Assembly: GCA_009927445.1 (NCBI GenBank)
Contig: RFMZ01000212.1
Coordinates: 53,470 to 117,469, forward strand
Reading direction: 5' to 3'
Length of the DNA: 64,000 bases
DNA from: Betaproteobacteria bacterium
Lineage (GTDB): Bacteria; Pseudomonadota; Gammaproteobacteria; Burkholderiales; Burkholderiaceae
Shown: one piece after another, positions 9,608 to 19,743 of the stretch
Layout of the letters: each line of letters opens with the position of its first letter
Position numbering within the stretch: the first letter of the stretch is position 1
Program-made: the position numbers and the translations under genes
Notes under the pieces: model-generated
What the model saw: only the letters and a program-made list of their open reading frames with translations
Databases searched by the model: none
What the model was told of the DNA's origin: nothing

Positions 9608-9843
9608 AGTGGCGGTTATTCATTGTGTTGCAAAGATTATTGGTCATCAGTTATTTGAACGGTTTAGTTTCAGTAAGCGATATTGAGCGAAGGTCATATC
9701 ACCAAAAGTCAACCCGCACCAGTTGAATGATTTATTATAGTAACAACTTTGCAGGACTGATAGCTTTATGCTCATTCAAAGCGAAGTAATCAGGACGTGC
9801 GATAGTAGCTTTTTTAATCACTCTTATTAAAGGTCTTTCAGTT

Positions 9844-11217
9844 ATGTCAACACCACTGGATTTGTTACAAATTGCCAAAGAAGAACAAAACGGCGATTTA
9901 TTTAAATTACTCGATAGTATTTACAAGCGATCAACTCTAAAGCCCGTTGGCTTTAATGATGCAATTATTTGGGAAGGCGGGAATTTTGTCGGTGATGTGA
10001 AGCCAGTAGCGCATGCTTTTACCGATATGTTTGCCTTGAACGGGACATTGATGGCCTTGGATGTTTTAGGACTGCCTTTCTTGGGAGTGCCGATGATGGC
10101 CCAATTTCGGCATGACACGAATCTTGCCTCACTCGAGTGGTTTGGAAAGTTAGACTATATAGCTCTGAAGTGGTCTACCGCTGGAGATTTCCTAGTCAAC
10201 GATGGTGGCAAGAAAGTAGTTGTAGCGGGTAAGTCGGCTAACGCACCTTTGCGAACTGCCGCAGGAGTTTATTGTAATGTTCGCCCCTATGGCGGAATTA
10301 CGAGTATTCGTTTTATGCCAGGTTTACCTTATTCTCAAGATAAGAAAAAGTTTAAAATTGATCCAGAGACTGGCAATATTCATTCAGAAATGAATACCCC
10401 GGGTATTCGTATGGCATACGCTGCGCGATTATTCCTTAAGATGGTGCATGACACGGGGATGATTGGTCGAGTAGCCACCAAGCCTACTCAGGCCCAGGAA
10501 GATGCTATCAACGCCGGCATTATTCGTTGGCTGATGGCAGGCACTAAATTTAAGTTAAAACGTCAGTATGCTGTGGATGCCTATGAAGAGCATCGTGCCA
10601 ATGTGGACGCAATCGTCGCTTTATTACCTAAAGACTTCAAAGCCGGAATGGAGAATTGGGGTGGAGACATTTATGAACACATTGCAGATACCAATTTTGG
10701 TCTTTTATTGCATGACATGATTCGCCAAAGACCTTGTATTGTTTATGCTACGGATTTAGATGGTGATCGTTTAACTGATTTGATGGCTGATGCAGCTGAT
10801 GTTCTGCGTGATTGGGGTCAGATTGTTTTAGAACGGGTAGGATCTCCAGTCGATATGAAGCAGTTGTGGAAAGATATGGGCTTTACGATGACAAATGGTA
10901 AGGATATGACCAGTATCATGTACCGTGTCCATGGCGCACCGATCTACGAGCAAACTTTGGGCTCTGCTGATGCGATGTTAATGCGCTTATTAGAAGGCGA
11001 TGAAACCGTAGGCGGTGAGAAGCAGCCCTATGATCCAAGAATTCATTTTGTGCTCATCAATGAGGCTTATAAAGCGGCCAATCCCGGCAACGAGAAGTTG
11101 GCAAATTGGTTGGATGAGCAACTCAAGGCCTTCGATCGAATTTATAGCCCAAATCGTCCGTTATACATTGAAGGCTATCAAGCATTAAAAGCAGCTATTA
11201 AACCTTGGGGGGTATGA
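9844..11217 (+). CDS. Unrecognised conserved-looking 457-residue cytosolic protein
   Basis: 457 residues, no signal peptide and no membrane segment. I do not recognise its family. Visible features: a hydrophobic, glycine-rich region around residues 55-85 (ALDVLGLPFLGVPMMAQF), AGKSANAPLRTAAGVY at about 128-143, PGLPYSQDKKKF near 158, and ATDLDGDRLTDL near 303. The last superficially resembles the DGDxDR metal loop of phosphohexomutases, but the rest of that fold is not evident. Codon use looks like that of its neighbours, and an AAAGG sequence lies 11 bases before the ATG. In related Burkholderiales as I remember them, the slot beside DUF192 and csp-clpS-clpA holds icd (isocitrate dehydrogenase). 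This protein lacks the ICD signature, so it is either an insertion or a replacement. It is certainly a real coding region by length and composition. Confidence 0.8.
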   Translation: MSTPLDLLQIAKEEQNGDLFKLLDSIYKRSTLKPVGFNDAIIWEGGNFVGDVKPVAHAFTDMFALNGTLMALDVLGLPFLGVPMMAQFRHDTNLASLEWFGKLDYIALKWSTAGDFLVNDGGKKVVVAGKSANAPLRTAAGVYCNVRPYGGITSIRFMPGLPYSQDKKKFKIDPETGNIHSEMNTPGIRMAYAARLFLKMVHDTGMIGRVATKPTQAQEDAINAGIIRWLMAGTKFKLKRQYAVDAYEEHRANVDAIVALLPKDFKAGMENWGGDIYEHIADTNFGLLLHDMIRQRPCIVYATDLDGDRLTDLMADAADVLRDWGQIVLERVGSPVDMKQLWKDMGFTMTNGKDMTSIMYRVHGAPIYEQTLGSADAMLMRLLEGDETVGGEKQPYDPRIHFVLINEAYKAANPGNEKLANWLDEQLKAFDRIYSPNRPLYIEGYQALKAAIKPWGV

Positions 11218-11353
11218 TTTGAGGGTCGACGGGTAAGTGCAGAATTTTTGCATGTATCCCTAGACTCTTGCAACTAATCCAAGTAGTTGCGTTTAGGTAT
11301 TTGAGTTTAAGTAGGTTAGCTGAAAAAGATAGAAGACGAGCAGAAAGGTAAGG

Positions 11354-11413
11354 CTAAAAAGTAAACTAAAAAGTAAGCTAAAAAATAAGTCAAAAGGCCA
11401 GCTAAAAAAACCC
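11354..11413. repeat. Degenerate 12-nt tandem array, about five units
   Basis: Successive 12-mers read CTAAAAAGTAAA, CTAAAAAGTAAG, CTAAAAAATAAG, TCAAAAGGCCAG and CTAAAAAAACCC. The first three are near identical. The array lies between the unknown 457-residue gene and the cold-shock gene and runs into the latter's terminator. Read on the plus strand it contains stop codons, so it is not coding. Confidence 0.75.
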
Positions 11414-11427
11414 CTCTCGAGGGGCTT
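11403..11427 (-). terminator. Rho-independent terminator of the cold-shock gene
   Basis: On the minus strand the sequence is a GC-rich stem CCCCT-CGAG-AGGGG followed immediately by seven T residues. It begins 34 bp after the csp stop codon. Confidence 0.8.
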
Positions 11428-11460
11428 CTTTGCAAAACATCCTATAAAGGATTAGCTCAA

Positions 11461-11664
11461 TCAACCGCCTTGGATATTAGTCGCTTGTTTGCCTTTAGGG
11501 CCTTGAGTAATATCAAAAGTTACCTTTTGACCTTCTTTGAGGGTTTTAAAGCCACTCATTGTGATTGCACTGAAGTGAGCAAATAACTCTTCTTCTCCAT
11601 CATCAGGTTTGATAAACCCAAAACCTTTTGCATCATTAAACCATTTTACGACACCGGTTGCCAT
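11461..11664 (-). CDS. Cold-shock-like RNA-binding protein
   Basis: 67 residues, a single OB-fold cold-shock domain. RNP1 is [10 protein letters not shown] (about 13-22) and the RNP2 region is ELFAHFSAI (about 26-34). The start [18 protein letters not shown] is typical of Burkholderiales CspA/CspD-type proteins. It binds single-stranded RNA and DNA and acts as an RNA chaperone. The ATG has TGGAG seven bases upstream. A probable promoter, a 5-prime hairpin and a terminator are all visible around it, so it is monocistronic. Which csp paralogue it is cannot be decided; adjacency to clpS-clpA resembles the cspD-clpS-clpA arrangement. Confidence 0.95.
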   Translation of the reverse strand: MATGVVKWFNDAKGFGFIKPDDGEEELFAHFSAITMSGFKTLKEGQKVTFDITQGPKGKQATNIQGG

Positions 11665-11739
11665 TCGAACTCCATTACATATTAAGGATCAATCTTGAAG
11701 CGTGAAAAACATTTGATAGCTAACACAACAACAAGCCTT

Positions 11740-11759
11740 GTGTATTAAAATTAATACAC
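11740..11759 (-). promoter_or_regulatory. Perfect 9-bp-stem hairpin at the 5-prime end of the csp transcript
   Basis: GTGTATTAA-AA-TTAATACAC is a perfect inverted repeat. It lies just downstream of the predicted csp start site, so it would form a stem-loop at or near the 5-prime end of the messenger, or serve as an operator. Structured cold-sensitive leaders are known for csp genes. Confidence 0.55.
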
Positions 11760-11768
11760 ATGTGTGTG

Positions 11769-11797
11769 ATTGTTGGCTTTATTTGCGCTTCTGTCAA
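11769..11797 (-). promoter_or_regulatory. Probable sigma-70 promoter of the cold-shock gene
   Basis: On the minus strand a perfect -35 box TTGACA (11797-11792) is followed after 17 bases by AACAAT (11774-11769), a 4/6 match to the -10 box. This gives a leader of roughly 95-100 nt before the csp ATG, which is long, as is usual for cold-shock genes. Confidence 0.6.
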
Positions 11798-11942
11798 GAT
11801 GAAATAGGTGAAAACGTATTAGTATTTCCCCTTAGGTGTGGGATTTTTTCACATTTTTTTGCTTTTTAGCACCTAAATGATCAAATTTGTCGCCACTCGG
11901 TCAAAAATAAACAGTAAATTAATTAATGATTAGAATCATAGT

Positions 11943-12302
11943 ATGAACCAGAAATTGAGTAATAAACCGCTTTTGGCAATTCGTCCGACCAAGCCCTTAA
12001 AAGATGATGGCCGGGCAACAGTTTTAGATCGGGAAGTTCAAAAAGTAGAACCTCCCCCTTTGTACCGGGTTATTTTGTTGAATGATGATTTCACCCCCAT
12101 GGAATTTGTAGTCATGATTATTCAGGAGTATTTTCATAAAGATCAGGAAACGGCCACTAGAATTATGTTACAAGTACATATGGAAGGAAAAGGTGTTTGT
12201 GGGGTTTACACCCATGACATGGCTGTAACCAAGGTAGCGCAAGTAACTGAAATCTCCCGTAAATCGGGTCACCCTTTGCAGTGCATGATGGAGGAAGTAT
12301 GA
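11943..12302 (+). CDS. clpS: ATP-dependent Clp protease adaptor ClpS
   Basis: 119 residues. The conserved ClpS core is clear: [20 protein letters not shown] (about 38-57), where the aspartates bind the N-degron amino group, then [20 protein letters not shown] and CGVYTHDMA. ClpS delivers N-end-rule substrates to ClpAP. Residues 1-35 form a variable, probably flexible tail, which in ClpS engages the ClpA pore. The stop overlaps the clpA start as ATGA. Confidence 0.96.
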   Translation: MNQKLSNKPLLAIRPTKPLKDDGRATVLDREVQKVEPPPLYRVILLNDDFTPMEFVVMIIQEYFHKDQETATRIMLQVHMEGKGVCGVYTHDMAVTKVAQVTEISRKSGHPLQCMMEEV

Positions 12303-14602
12303 TTGCTCAAGAATTAGAAGTTAGTCTGCATATGGCTTTTGTAGATGCAAGGGCGGCTCGGCATGAGTTTATTACCGTTGAGCATCTATTGTGTGCTCTG
12401 TTAGATAATGCCACGGCAGTGGATGTATTGAAGGCTTGCGCGGTAAATATTGTTGATCTTCGCATCCAACTCAAGAATTTCATTAACGACAATACACCCG
12501 TTGTGCCGGGCACAGAAGAAGTTGATACGCAACCAACCTTAGGATTCCAGCGGGTAATCCAGCGAGCCATTATGCACGTCCAGTCCACATCAAGTGGAAA
12601 AAAAGAGGTTACTGGAGCCAATGTATTGGTAGCCATTTTTGGAGAAAAAGATTCGCATGCGGTATATTATCTGCAGCAACAGGGAGTAACTCGGCTGGAT
12701 GTGGTGAATTTTATTAGTCATGGAATCCGTAAAGATCAGGCTGAGTCGGTCAAGCAAGACCAGCAAAATAGTGACTCGGATGAGACTGCCTCCGGCACTG
12801 GTAAAGATAGCCCGTTAGAGCAGTTCACACAAAACTTAAATCAATTAGCAAAACAAGGTAAGATTGATCCGCTCATTGGCCGTGAACACGAGGTTGAGCG
12901 GGTTATCCAAATATTGTGTCGTCGCCGTAAAAATAACCCGCTGTTGGTCGGTGAGGCGGGTGTTGGTAAGACGGCAATTGCAGAGGGCTTAGCATGGCGA
13001 GTGACCCAAAATGAAGTCCCAGAAATTTTAAAAGATGCGGTTGTTTATTCACTGGACATGGGGGCTTTGCTTGCTGGTACTAAATATCGCGGGGATTTTG
13101 AGCAGCGCTTGAAGGCTGTTTTGAAGTCCTTAAAAGATAATGTCAATGCGGTTTTATTTATTGATGAAATTCATACCCTGATTGGGGCTGGTGCAGCTTC
13201 TGGCGGGACTTTGGATGCCAGTAATTTACTAAAACCTGCTTTATCTAGCGGTCAGTTGAAGTGTATCGGTGCAACTACCTTTACGGAGTATCGTGGCATT
13301 TTTGAAAAAGACGCTGCGCTATCTAGGCGCTTCCAAAAAATTGATGTTTTAGAACCAAGTATTGATCAAACCGTGCAAATCTTGCGGGGTCTAAAGTCCC
13401 GATTTGAAGAGCATCATGGCGTGAAGTATTCTCAAAATGCCTTAAGCGCTGCTGCTGAGTTGTCATCAAGATATATTAATGATCGGCAGTTACCAGATAA
13501 AGCAATTGATGTGATTGATGAGGCGGGTGCGGCGCAACGAATTTTGCCCAAATCGAAACAGAAAAAAACGATTGGGCGGGTAGAGATTGAGGAGATTGTT
13601 TCTAAAATTGCCCGGATTCCACCGCAATCGGTTAGTCAAGATGACAGGAGTAAATTGCAGACCCTGGATCGGGACTTAAAGAGCGTCGTATTTGGGCAAG
13701 ACCCAGCGATTGAAGCTTTAGCATCGTCCATTAAGATGGCTCGGGCGGGGCTTGGCAAAATCGATAGGCCAATAGGCTCCTTTTTATTCTCAGGCCCTAC
13801 CGGCGTTGGTAAAACAGAAGTTGCCAAGCAACTAGCTTTTATTATGGGTGTGGAGTTATTGCGCTTTGATATGTCGGAGTATATGGAAAGGCATGCAGTT
13901 AGTCGCTTAATTGGCGCGCCCCCTGGATACGTTGGATTTGATCAAGGTGGTTTGCTCACTGAGGGAGTGAACAAAAAACCGCACTGTGTTTTATTACTCG
14001 ACGAAATCGAAAAAGCGCATCCTGATATTTTTAATATATTGCTCCAAGTCATGGATCATGGGACATTAACGGATAACAACGGTCGAAAAGCTGATTTTCG
14101 TAATGTAATTATTATCATGACGACCAATGCTGGCGCTGAAACGATGAATAAATCGACCATTGGTTTTACAAATCCTCGAGAAGCTGGGGATGAGATGGCT
14201 GATATCAAGCGTATGTTTACCCCAGAATTTAGAAATCGGCTAGATGCGATCGTTTCCTTTAAAGGTCTTGATGAGTCAATTATTCTTCGCGTTGTCGATA
14301 AATTCCTCATGCAACTAGAGGAGCAGTTACACGAGAAAAAAGTGGATGCGACTTTCTCCCCGGCACTTCGAACTTTCTTATCTAAAAAAGGTTTTGACCC
14401 ATTAATGGGCGCCAGGCCAATGCAACGTTTAATTCAAGATACCGTTCGTAAAGCCTTGGCCGATGAGTTACTTTTTGGACGCCTACTCAATGGTGGCACA
14501 GTCTTAGTTGATGTGGCGGATAGTGGTGAGGTAGTACTCACCATCCAGGCTGCTGTTACAAAGGGCAAGGCTGCGTCTACAGAGACATCTGAAGAGACTT
14601 AA
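12299..14602 (+). CDS. clpA: ATP-dependent Clp protease ATP-binding subunit ClpA
   Basis: 767 residues from the ATG at 12299, chosen over an in-frame ATG 18 bases upstream because it overlaps the clpS stop (ATGA) and has GGAGG seven bases before it. The N-domain spans about 1-145. Two AAA+ modules follow: Walker [10 protein letters not shown] (about 215-223) with Walker [11 protein letters not shown], and Walker [10 protein letters not shown] with [13 protein letters not shown] in the second module. The C-terminus carries the D2 small domain ([15 protein letters not shown]). It unfolds substrates for ClpP, which is encoded elsewhere. The stop codon overlaps the dut stop on the other strand within the tetramer TTAA. 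Confidence 0.96.
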   Translation: MIAQELEVSLHMAFVDARAARHEFITVEHLLCALLDNATAVDVLKACAVNIVDLRIQLKNFINDNTPVVPGTEEVDTQPTLGFQRVIQRAIMHVQSTSSGKKEVTGANVLVAIFGEKDSHAVYYLQQQGVTRLDVVNFISHGIRKDQAESVKQDQQNSDSDETASGTGKDSPLEQFTQNLNQLAKQGKIDPLIGREHEVERVIQILCRRRKNNPLLVGEAGVGKTAIAEGLAWRVTQNEVPEILKDAVVYSLDMGALLAGTKYRGDFEQRLKAVLKSLKDNVNAVLFIDEIHTLIGAGAASGGTLDASNLLKPALSSGQLKCIGATTFTEYRGIFEKDAALSRRFQKIDVLEPSIDQTVQILRGLKSRFEEHHGVKYSQNALSAAAELSSRYINDRQLPDKAIDVIDEAGAAQRILPKSKQKKTIGRVEIEEIVSKIARIPPQSVSQDDRSKLQTLDRDLKSVVFGQDPAIEALASSIKMARAGLGKIDRPIGSFLFSGPTGVGKTEVAKQLAFIMGVELLRFDMSEYMERHAVSRLIGAPPGYVGFDQGGLLTEGVNKKPHCVLLLDEIEKAHPDIFNILLQVMDHGTLTDNNGRKADFRNVIIIMTTNAGAETMNKSTIGFTNPREAGDEMADIKRMFTPEFRNRLDAIVSFKGLDESIILRVVDKFLMQLEEQLHEKKVDATFSPALRTFLSKKGFDPLMGARPMQRLIQDTVRKALADELLFGRLLNGGTVLVDVADSGEVVLTIQAAVTKGKAASTETSEET

Positions 14603-15048
14603 CCCTGACCGGTACTCCCAAATCCACCAGCGCCTCTAGTGCTGGTGGAGAACTCCTCAACGACCTCCCACTCGACTTGAGCGACGGGCACGATCACTAG
14701 TTGTGCTAAGCGATCCATGGCGCAGATCTGAAAATTCTGTTGGCCTCGGTTCCAGGTACTCACCATGAGTTGGCCTTGATAATCCGAGTCGATGAGGCCA
14801 ACTAAATTGCCTAGGACGATGCCATGTTTGTGACCAAGCCCAGAACGGGGCAAAATAATCGCACAGTAGCCTGGATCTGCAACATGGATTGCAATACCCG
14901 TTGGAATTAATAGGGTCTGCCCAGGAGCAATGTCAATAGGCTCGTTAATACATGCTCTAAGATCGAGGCCGGCACTCCCTGGAGTGGCATAACTGGGTAG
15001 TTGACTGCGCATCCGTTCATCTAAAATTTTGACTTGTAATTTTTGCAT
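14599..15048 (-). CDS. dut: Deoxyuridine 5-prime-triphosphate nucleotidohydrolase
   Basis: 149 residues from the ATG at 15048 ([13 protein letters not shown]). A TTG at 15081 would add 11 residues that do not look like dUTPase. All five dUTPase motifs are visible: [43 protein letters not shown] and the C-terminal [10 protein letters not shown] arm. It hydrolyses dUTP to dUMP, keeping uracil out of DNA and feeding dTMP synthesis. It follows coaBC in the same direction after 56 bp; dfp(coaBC)-dut adjacency is widespread in proteobacteria. Confidence 0.95.
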   Translation of the reverse strand: MQKLQVKILDERMRSQLPSYATPGSAGLDLRACINEPIDIAPGQTLLIPTGIAIHVADPGYCAIILPRSGLGHKHGIVLGNLVGLIDSDYQGQLMVSTWNRGQQNFQICAMDRLAQLVIVPVAQVEWEVVEEFSTSTRGAGGFGSTGQG

Positions 15049-15104
15049 AAATGGGGTTGAAGGGGGTTCAAGAAGTGGCAAGATGAATTGCTATGGGAAC
15101 AGCG

Positions 15105-16331
15105 TTACGCTGGTAAACGTTGCACAACCTGAGCAATGATTTCCCGAGCAAGGTTTAGCTTATCCATTTGCTGTAAAGGATAAACACCATTTGCATCAAT
15201 CAAGCTGACTTGATTATGGTCTTGTCCGAAGGTATCGGGTCCGTGATTAGCGATTAAGAGGGGCACATTTTTAGCGATTCGTTTAGCTTGCCCAAATTCA
15301 GAAACCTGTTGCGTCTCGGCGGCAAAGCCAACGCAAAATGGTCTTTGGGTAGAGTTAGCAGCCATGCGAGCCAAGATGTCAGGATTGAGAGCAAACTCTA
15401 AGGGTGGACTTGTAGAGTCCGATTTTTTGATTTTATGGGTAGATGGATTGATGATTTTCCAGTCTGCGACGGCTGCAACGGAGAAGAAAATATCGCAGTC
15501 TTTAGCAGATTCAACGGCATTTGCCATATCAGCAGCACTTAAGACGTCTGTTCGGCGAATCATCCCAGTAAACTCCAGAGGCGTTGGTAAGTGGACGGGT
15601 CCAGCTATTAAATGCACAGATGCACCTGCTTCTAGGGCTGCTTTGGCGATAGCAAAGCCCATTTTTCCAGAGCTTTTATTCGTAAGACCACGAACCGGAT
15701 CAATAGCCTCATAGGTTGGGCCAGCTGTTACAACTACCTGTTTTCCCAGTAAGGTTTTCGGCTGAAAAAAAGCGCACAGGCCCTCGAGAATTTCTTCGGG
15801 TTCGAGCATACGACCAGCTCCGACTTCGCCACAAGCTTGTGGACCACTAGCCGGGCCAAGGAGGATAACGCCATCAGCTTTTAGCCGAGCCACACTGCGT
15901 TGGGTGGCGACATGCTGCCACATTTGTAAATTCATTGCCGGCACCATGAGTAGTGGGCACGGCAGGATAGAGCCCTGTTCTTCAAAACCGCGGGCAATGA
16001 GTAGGGTCGATAAGAGATCATCTGCCAGGCCCAAGGAATGCTTTGCCATGAGATCTGCGCTGGCGGGGGCGATCACAATCGCGTCAGCTTTTCTAGAAAG
16101 CTCAATATGAGCCATCCCATTGGGAATACGATCATCCCATTGACTGATAAAGACAGGATTTCCAGACACAGCTTGCAGGGTAGTCGGAGTCACAAAGTGC
16201 GTTGCAGCCTGCGTCATTACAACTTGAACCTGAGCCCCTTCTTTAATAAAAAGACGCACGAGCTCCGGGGTCTTATAGGCAGCAATACCACCAGAGATCC
16301 CTAAAACAATATGTTTGTCGAGTAAATACAT
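15105..16331 (-). CDS. coaBC: Bifunctional phosphopantothenoylcysteine decarboxylase / phosphopantothenate-cysteine ligase
   Basis: 408 residues. The N-terminal flavoprotein decarboxylase (CoaC) starts LGISGGIAAYKTPELVRL and shows PAMNLQMW, the PxMNxxMW motif that contacts the substrate. The C-terminal ligase (CoaB) begins near residue 200 with VVTAGPTYEAIDPVRGLTN and SSGKMGFAIAKAA, and contains the conserved KIKKS lysine region. Together they carry out two steps of coenzyme A synthesis. The gene lies six bases after lspA and before dut in the minus-strand cluster. Confidence 0.96.
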   Translation of the reverse strand: MYLLDKHIVLGISGGIAAYKTPELVRLFIKEGAQVQVVMTQAATHFVTPTTLQAVSGNPVFISQWDDRIPNGMAHIELSRKADAIVIAPASADLMAKHSLGLADDLLSTLLIARGFEEQGSILPCPLLMVPAMNLQMWQHVATQRSVARLKADGVILLGPASGPQACGEVGAGRMLEPEEILEGLCAFFQPKTLLGKQVVVTAGPTYEAIDPVRGLTNKSSGKMGFAIAKAALEAGASVHLIAGPVHLPTPLEFTGMIRRTDVLSAADMANAVESAKDCDIFFSVAAVADWKIINPSTHKIKKSDSTSPPLEFALNPDILARMAANSTQRPFCVGFAAETQQVSEFGQAKRIAKNVPLLIANHGPDTFGQDHNQVSLIDANGVYPLQQMDKLNLAREIIAQVVQRLPA

Positions 16332-16337
16332 AGGTTC

Positions 16338-16841
16338 CTAACGTTTTTTGACTACGCGCCTTAACTCGTCAAAAATCAATAGAGCAGCACCTAGGCTTAT
16401 GGCGCTGTCTGCAACATTAAAAGCTGGCCAGTGAAACTGTTGATAATACACATCAATAAAGTCTACTACAGCACCATAAGCAAAGCGATCAATTAAGTTG
16501 CCCACCGCCCCCCCTAGAATGAGTGCTAAAGAAAAGCAGAATAACGATTCCTTCGAATGGCGCTTGAGTAACCAAAGGATTGTGACAGTAGCGACTAGAC
16601 CTATGCCAATAAAAAACCATTTTTGCCAAGCAAGCCCATCTGCCAGAAAAGAAAAAGCTGCTCCGGGGTTAAAAACAAGTACCCAGTTCATCATCGCATT
16701 CACACGTTGACTGGTGTTTGGTAGAAGGCTATTGAGGGCAATTATTTTAGTCAGTTGATCGATGATAATCACAAAGATAGACAAGCCTAACCACAAAATA
16801 AATTGATAAGAGCTATTCATTGCCGAGTTGGTTTTTGCCAT
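16338..16841 (-). CDS. lspA: Lipoprotein signal peptidase (signal peptidase II)
   Basis: 167 residues from the ATG at 16841, which has CAGGGA nine bases upstream. The reading frame is open much further upstream, but that stretch overlaps the ileS end and is unlike LspA. Four membrane segments are apparent. The catalytic aspartates lie in GNLIDRFAYGAVVDFIDVY and FNVADSAISLG. It removes signal peptides from prolipoproteins at the inner membrane, for example the LivJ-type lipoprotein of this window. It sits 37 bp downstream of ileS, the usual ileS-lspA order. Confidence 0.96.
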   Translation of the reverse strand: MAKTNSAMNSSYQFILWLGLSIFVIIIDQLTKIIALNSLLPNTSQRVNAMMNWVLVFNPGAAFSFLADGLAWQKWFFIGIGLVATVTILWLLKRHSKESLFCFSLALILGGAVGNLIDRFAYGAVVDFIDVYYQQFHWPAFNVADSAISLGAALLIFDELRRVVKKR

Positions 16842-16878
16842 CAATTTTCCCTGAAAAATCGTTTCAATGTAAGCGAAT

Positions 16879-19743
16879 TTAAGCGAAATGTCGCGTCTCG
16901 CCAGTCCCAAACACATTCTCGAAGCAGCGTCCACATAAGTGGGGATGCTCAGCCTGTAATCCAACGTCGGCACGGTAATGCCAGCAACGCGTACACTTTG
17001 GATGAGCACTCGCTCGAACGAGAACTTGGAGGGGTGCGCCGATATCTAGTGCAGATTTAGTTTGAGCACTAGAGGTGATTGTCATGTATTTGAGGTCATC
17101 AGCTAAGCTTTGCAAAATGTGGGCGTCTTTTTCTGAAGCCAAGATGGTGATTTCAGCCTGCAGTGAAGAGCCGACTTTACCTACTTCTCGTTCTAGTTCA
17201 ATGGCTTTGGTCACTTCTTGTCTAAATTGCCGAAGCGTACTCCACTTTGACAGTAAAGTTGGCGCTTCGTCTGGCAGTTCTATTTCTTCAAATAGTTCTG
17301 TAAAGATAGTTTCCTTACCGGTTTGATTGGGATATAAGATTTGCCAGATTTCTTCGGCGGTGAAGGATAAAAAGGGTGCCATCCACCTTAACATGGCTTG
17401 CGTAATGTGCCCAAGGACAGTTTGCGCAGAACGCCGCATAGGAGAATTTGGGGCTTGTGTATACAAACGATCTTTGAGAATATCTAAATAAAAACCGCCG
17501 AGATCTTCTGAGCAAAAGGTCATTATTCGTGCAACTGCATTATGAAAGTCATAGCGCTCATAACAAGCTAAAATTTCGGATTGAACTTGAGCGGTAAGAC
17601 AAAGCATATACCTGTCAATCTCCAGCAAATCAGCTGTTTTGAGGGAATTTATTTTTGGGTCAAAATCACTGATGTTGGCAAGTAAAAAACGCAGGGTGTT
17701 ACGAATTCTGCGATAACTTTCAACGACACGTTTTAAGATTTCATCGGAGATAGTCATCTCTCCTGAGTAATCTGTGGAGGCGGCCCATAAGCGAATAATT
17801 TCAGAACCCATTTTATCGAATACTTCTTGGGGTGCAATAACATTTCCAAGGGATTTACTCATTTTCCTGCCATGCCCATCTACCGTAAAACCATGGGTCA
17901 AGAGTGCCCGGTAGGGTGGCTTACCATCGAGCATTGCACCGGTTAATAGTGAGGAGTGGAACCAGCCACGATGCTGATCGGAGCCCTCGAGGTAGAGATC
18001 TGCCCAGCGCTCATCAGAGGTGGGGTTGCCGGCTGCATCATTCATCAGAGAGGCAGCGTGCGAACCTCGAATGACATGCCAGTGCGTTGTCCCAGAATCA
18101 AACCAGACATCTAAGGTGTCTTTATTTTTTTCATAGAAGGGTGCATCACCCAATAAGATTGTGGCAGGGTCAAGGTCTTGCCATGCTTCGATACCCTGAC
18201 TTTCAATTAATTGCGCAATTTGCTCCATATGCAAAATCGTCTGTGGGTGCAGCTCGCCTGTTTCGCGGTGCACAAAAAAAGCCATCGGCACCCCCCATTG
18301 TCTTTGTCGAGACAGGGTCCAATCTGGCCGATTGGCGATCATACCGCGCAGCCTTTGTTGGCCCCATGCTGGATAAAACTGGGTGGATTCGATTCCAGCA
18401 AGAGCAACTTCCCGAAGACTGTGTGACTGCCCAGCAGATTTTTTATCCATACTTGCAAACCATTGCGAGGTTGCTCGGTAGATAATTGGGGTTTTATGTC
18501 GCCAGCAATGCATATAGGAGTGCTTGTAGGTAATGGACTTGAGCAACGAGCCAGCATCATCTAATGCTTTGACGATGTGAGGATTTGCTTTCCAAATAAA
18601 TTGTCCGCCAAATATTCCTGTAGTGGAAGCATAAACGCCATTACCCATAACCGGATTGAGGATATCGCCATCATTGAGCCCATGTGCTTTACACGACTTA
18701 AAGTCCTCTTCGCCATAAGCCGGCGCAGCGTGCACGATACCGGTACCTGTGTCTAGAGTTACATAATTCGCGGCATACACAGGCGCATATCTAGCGTAAG
18801 ACGGATCTAGATTAAATAGTGGGTGGGCAAAACGTAGCTCGGTTAATTGTTCTCCAAGACACGTTCCTAGAGTGACTCCTGTAAGACCATAGGATTCTAG
18901 GCAAAAGCTGACACGATCGGTCGCTAGAATTAAGAGTTGTGTGCCCACGTCGACTAAAGAATACAAAAATTCTGGGTGGACATTAAGTGCTTGATTAGCA
19001 GGTAGAGTCCAAGGAGTTGTGGTCCAAATAACGATCTTACCTGGCTTATTGGGGAGATTATTCAGGCCAAAAATTTGGGCAATTTGAGGCAGATCATTCT
19101 GCGCAAACGTAAAGCCAACGTCGACTGCGGGATCTTCTTTATCTTGATACTCTACTTCGGCTTCTGCTAAGGCTGAGCCACAATCAAAGCACCAATTAAC
19201 GGGTTTCAGTCCACGAAAAACGAAGCCCTTTGCCATGATTTTTGCTAAAGCCCGCAATTCATTGGCTTCATTTTGGAAATTCATGGTGAGATATGGATTC
19301 TCCCAGTCACCCAGCACACCAAGACGCTCAAAGTCTTTCTTTTGCAGCGCTATTTGCTCGGCGGCATAGGCTCTTGCTTTAGATTGGACTTCTGCAGTAG
19401 ATAGATTCTTGCCATATTTTTTTTCAATTTGGATTTCAATAGGCATTCCATGACAATCCCAACCAGGGACATAAATTGCATCAAAGCCCATCAATGATCG
19501 GCTTTTGATGATCATATCCTTTAAAATTTTATTGACAGCATGGCCAATATGAATACTCCCATTAGCGTAGGGTGGGCCGTCATGGAGAATGAATTTTTTT
19601 TGCCCGAAGCGCGCTTTACGGATGAGTTGGTAAATTTTTTTCTCTTGCCACTGCTTCAGCCAGACGGGCTCTCTCTTTGGTAAATCTCCCCGCATCGGAA
19701 AGGGAGTATCTAGTAAATTAACGGGGTATTGATTTTCGGACAT
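16879..19743 (-). CDS. ileS: Isoleucyl-tRNA synthetase
   Basis: 954 residues from the ATG at 19743 ([20 protein letters not shown]). Class I motifs are present: [11 protein letters not shown] (HIGH) near residue 60-70 and KMSKSLGN (KMSKS) near 610. The CP1 editing domain contains [14 protein letters not shown]. The C-terminus has the zinc-binding pattern [12 protein letters not shown] with LCGRCFENV near 905-945. It charges tRNA-Ile and edits Val-tRNA-Ile. Its start lies inside the 3-prime end of ribF (26-bp overlap), consistent with the conserved ribF-ileS-lspA operon. Confidence 0.96.
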   Translation of the reverse strand: MSENQYPVNLLDTPFPMRGDLPKREPVWLKQWQEKKIYQLIRKARFGQKKFILHDGPPYANGSIHIGHAVNKILKDMIIKSRSLMGFDAIYVPGWDCHGMPIEIQIEKKYGKNLSTAEVQSKARAYAAEQIALQKKDFERLGVLGDWENPYLTMNFQNEANELRALAKIMAKGFVFRGLKPVNWCFDCGSALAEAEVEYQDKEDPAVDVGFTFAQNDLPQIAQIFGLNNLPNKPGKIVIWTTTPWTLPANQALNVHPEFLYSLVDVGTQLLILATDRVSFCLESYGLTGVTLGTCLGEQLTELRFAHPLFNLDPSYARYAPVYAANYVTLDTGTGIVHAAPAYGEEDFKSCKAHGLNDGDILNPVMGNGVYASTTGIFGGQFIWKANPHIVKALDDAGSLLKSITYKHSYMHCWRHKTPIIYRATSQWFASMDKKSAGQSHSLREVALAGIESTQFYPAWGQQRLRGMIANRPDWTLSRQRQWGVPMAFFVHRETGELHPQTILHMEQIAQLIESQGIEAWQDLDPATILLGDAPFYEKNKDTLDVWFDSGTTHWHVIRGSHAASLMNDAAGNPTSDERWADLYLEGSDQHRGWFHSSLLTGAMLDGKPPYRALLTHGFTVDGHGRKMSKSLGNVIAPQEVFDKMGSEIIRLWAASTDYSGEMTISDEILKRVVESYRRIRNTLRFLLANISDFDPKINSLKTADLLEIDRYMLCLTAQVQSEILACYERYDFHNAVARIMTFCSEDLGGFYLDILKDRLYTQAPNSPMRRSAQTVLGHITQAMLRWMAPFLSFTAEEIWQILYPNQTGKETIFTELFEEIELPDEAPTLLSKWSTLRQFRQEVTKAIELEREVGKVGSSLQAEITILASEKDAHILQSLADDLKYMTITSSAQTKSALDIGAPLQVLVRASAHPKCTRCWHYRADVGLQAEHPHLCGRCFENVFGTGETRHFA

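Noticed and set aside
10744..10790. Phosphohexomutase assignment for the 457-residue protein based on ATDLDGDRL
   Set aside because: Only this short motif matches; the catalytic serine loop and sugar-binding motifs of that family are not found.
16842..17009. N-terminal extension of lspA overlapping the ileS end
   Set aside because: The extension is unlike LspA, overlaps ileS, and the ATG at 16841 has a good ribosome binding site.
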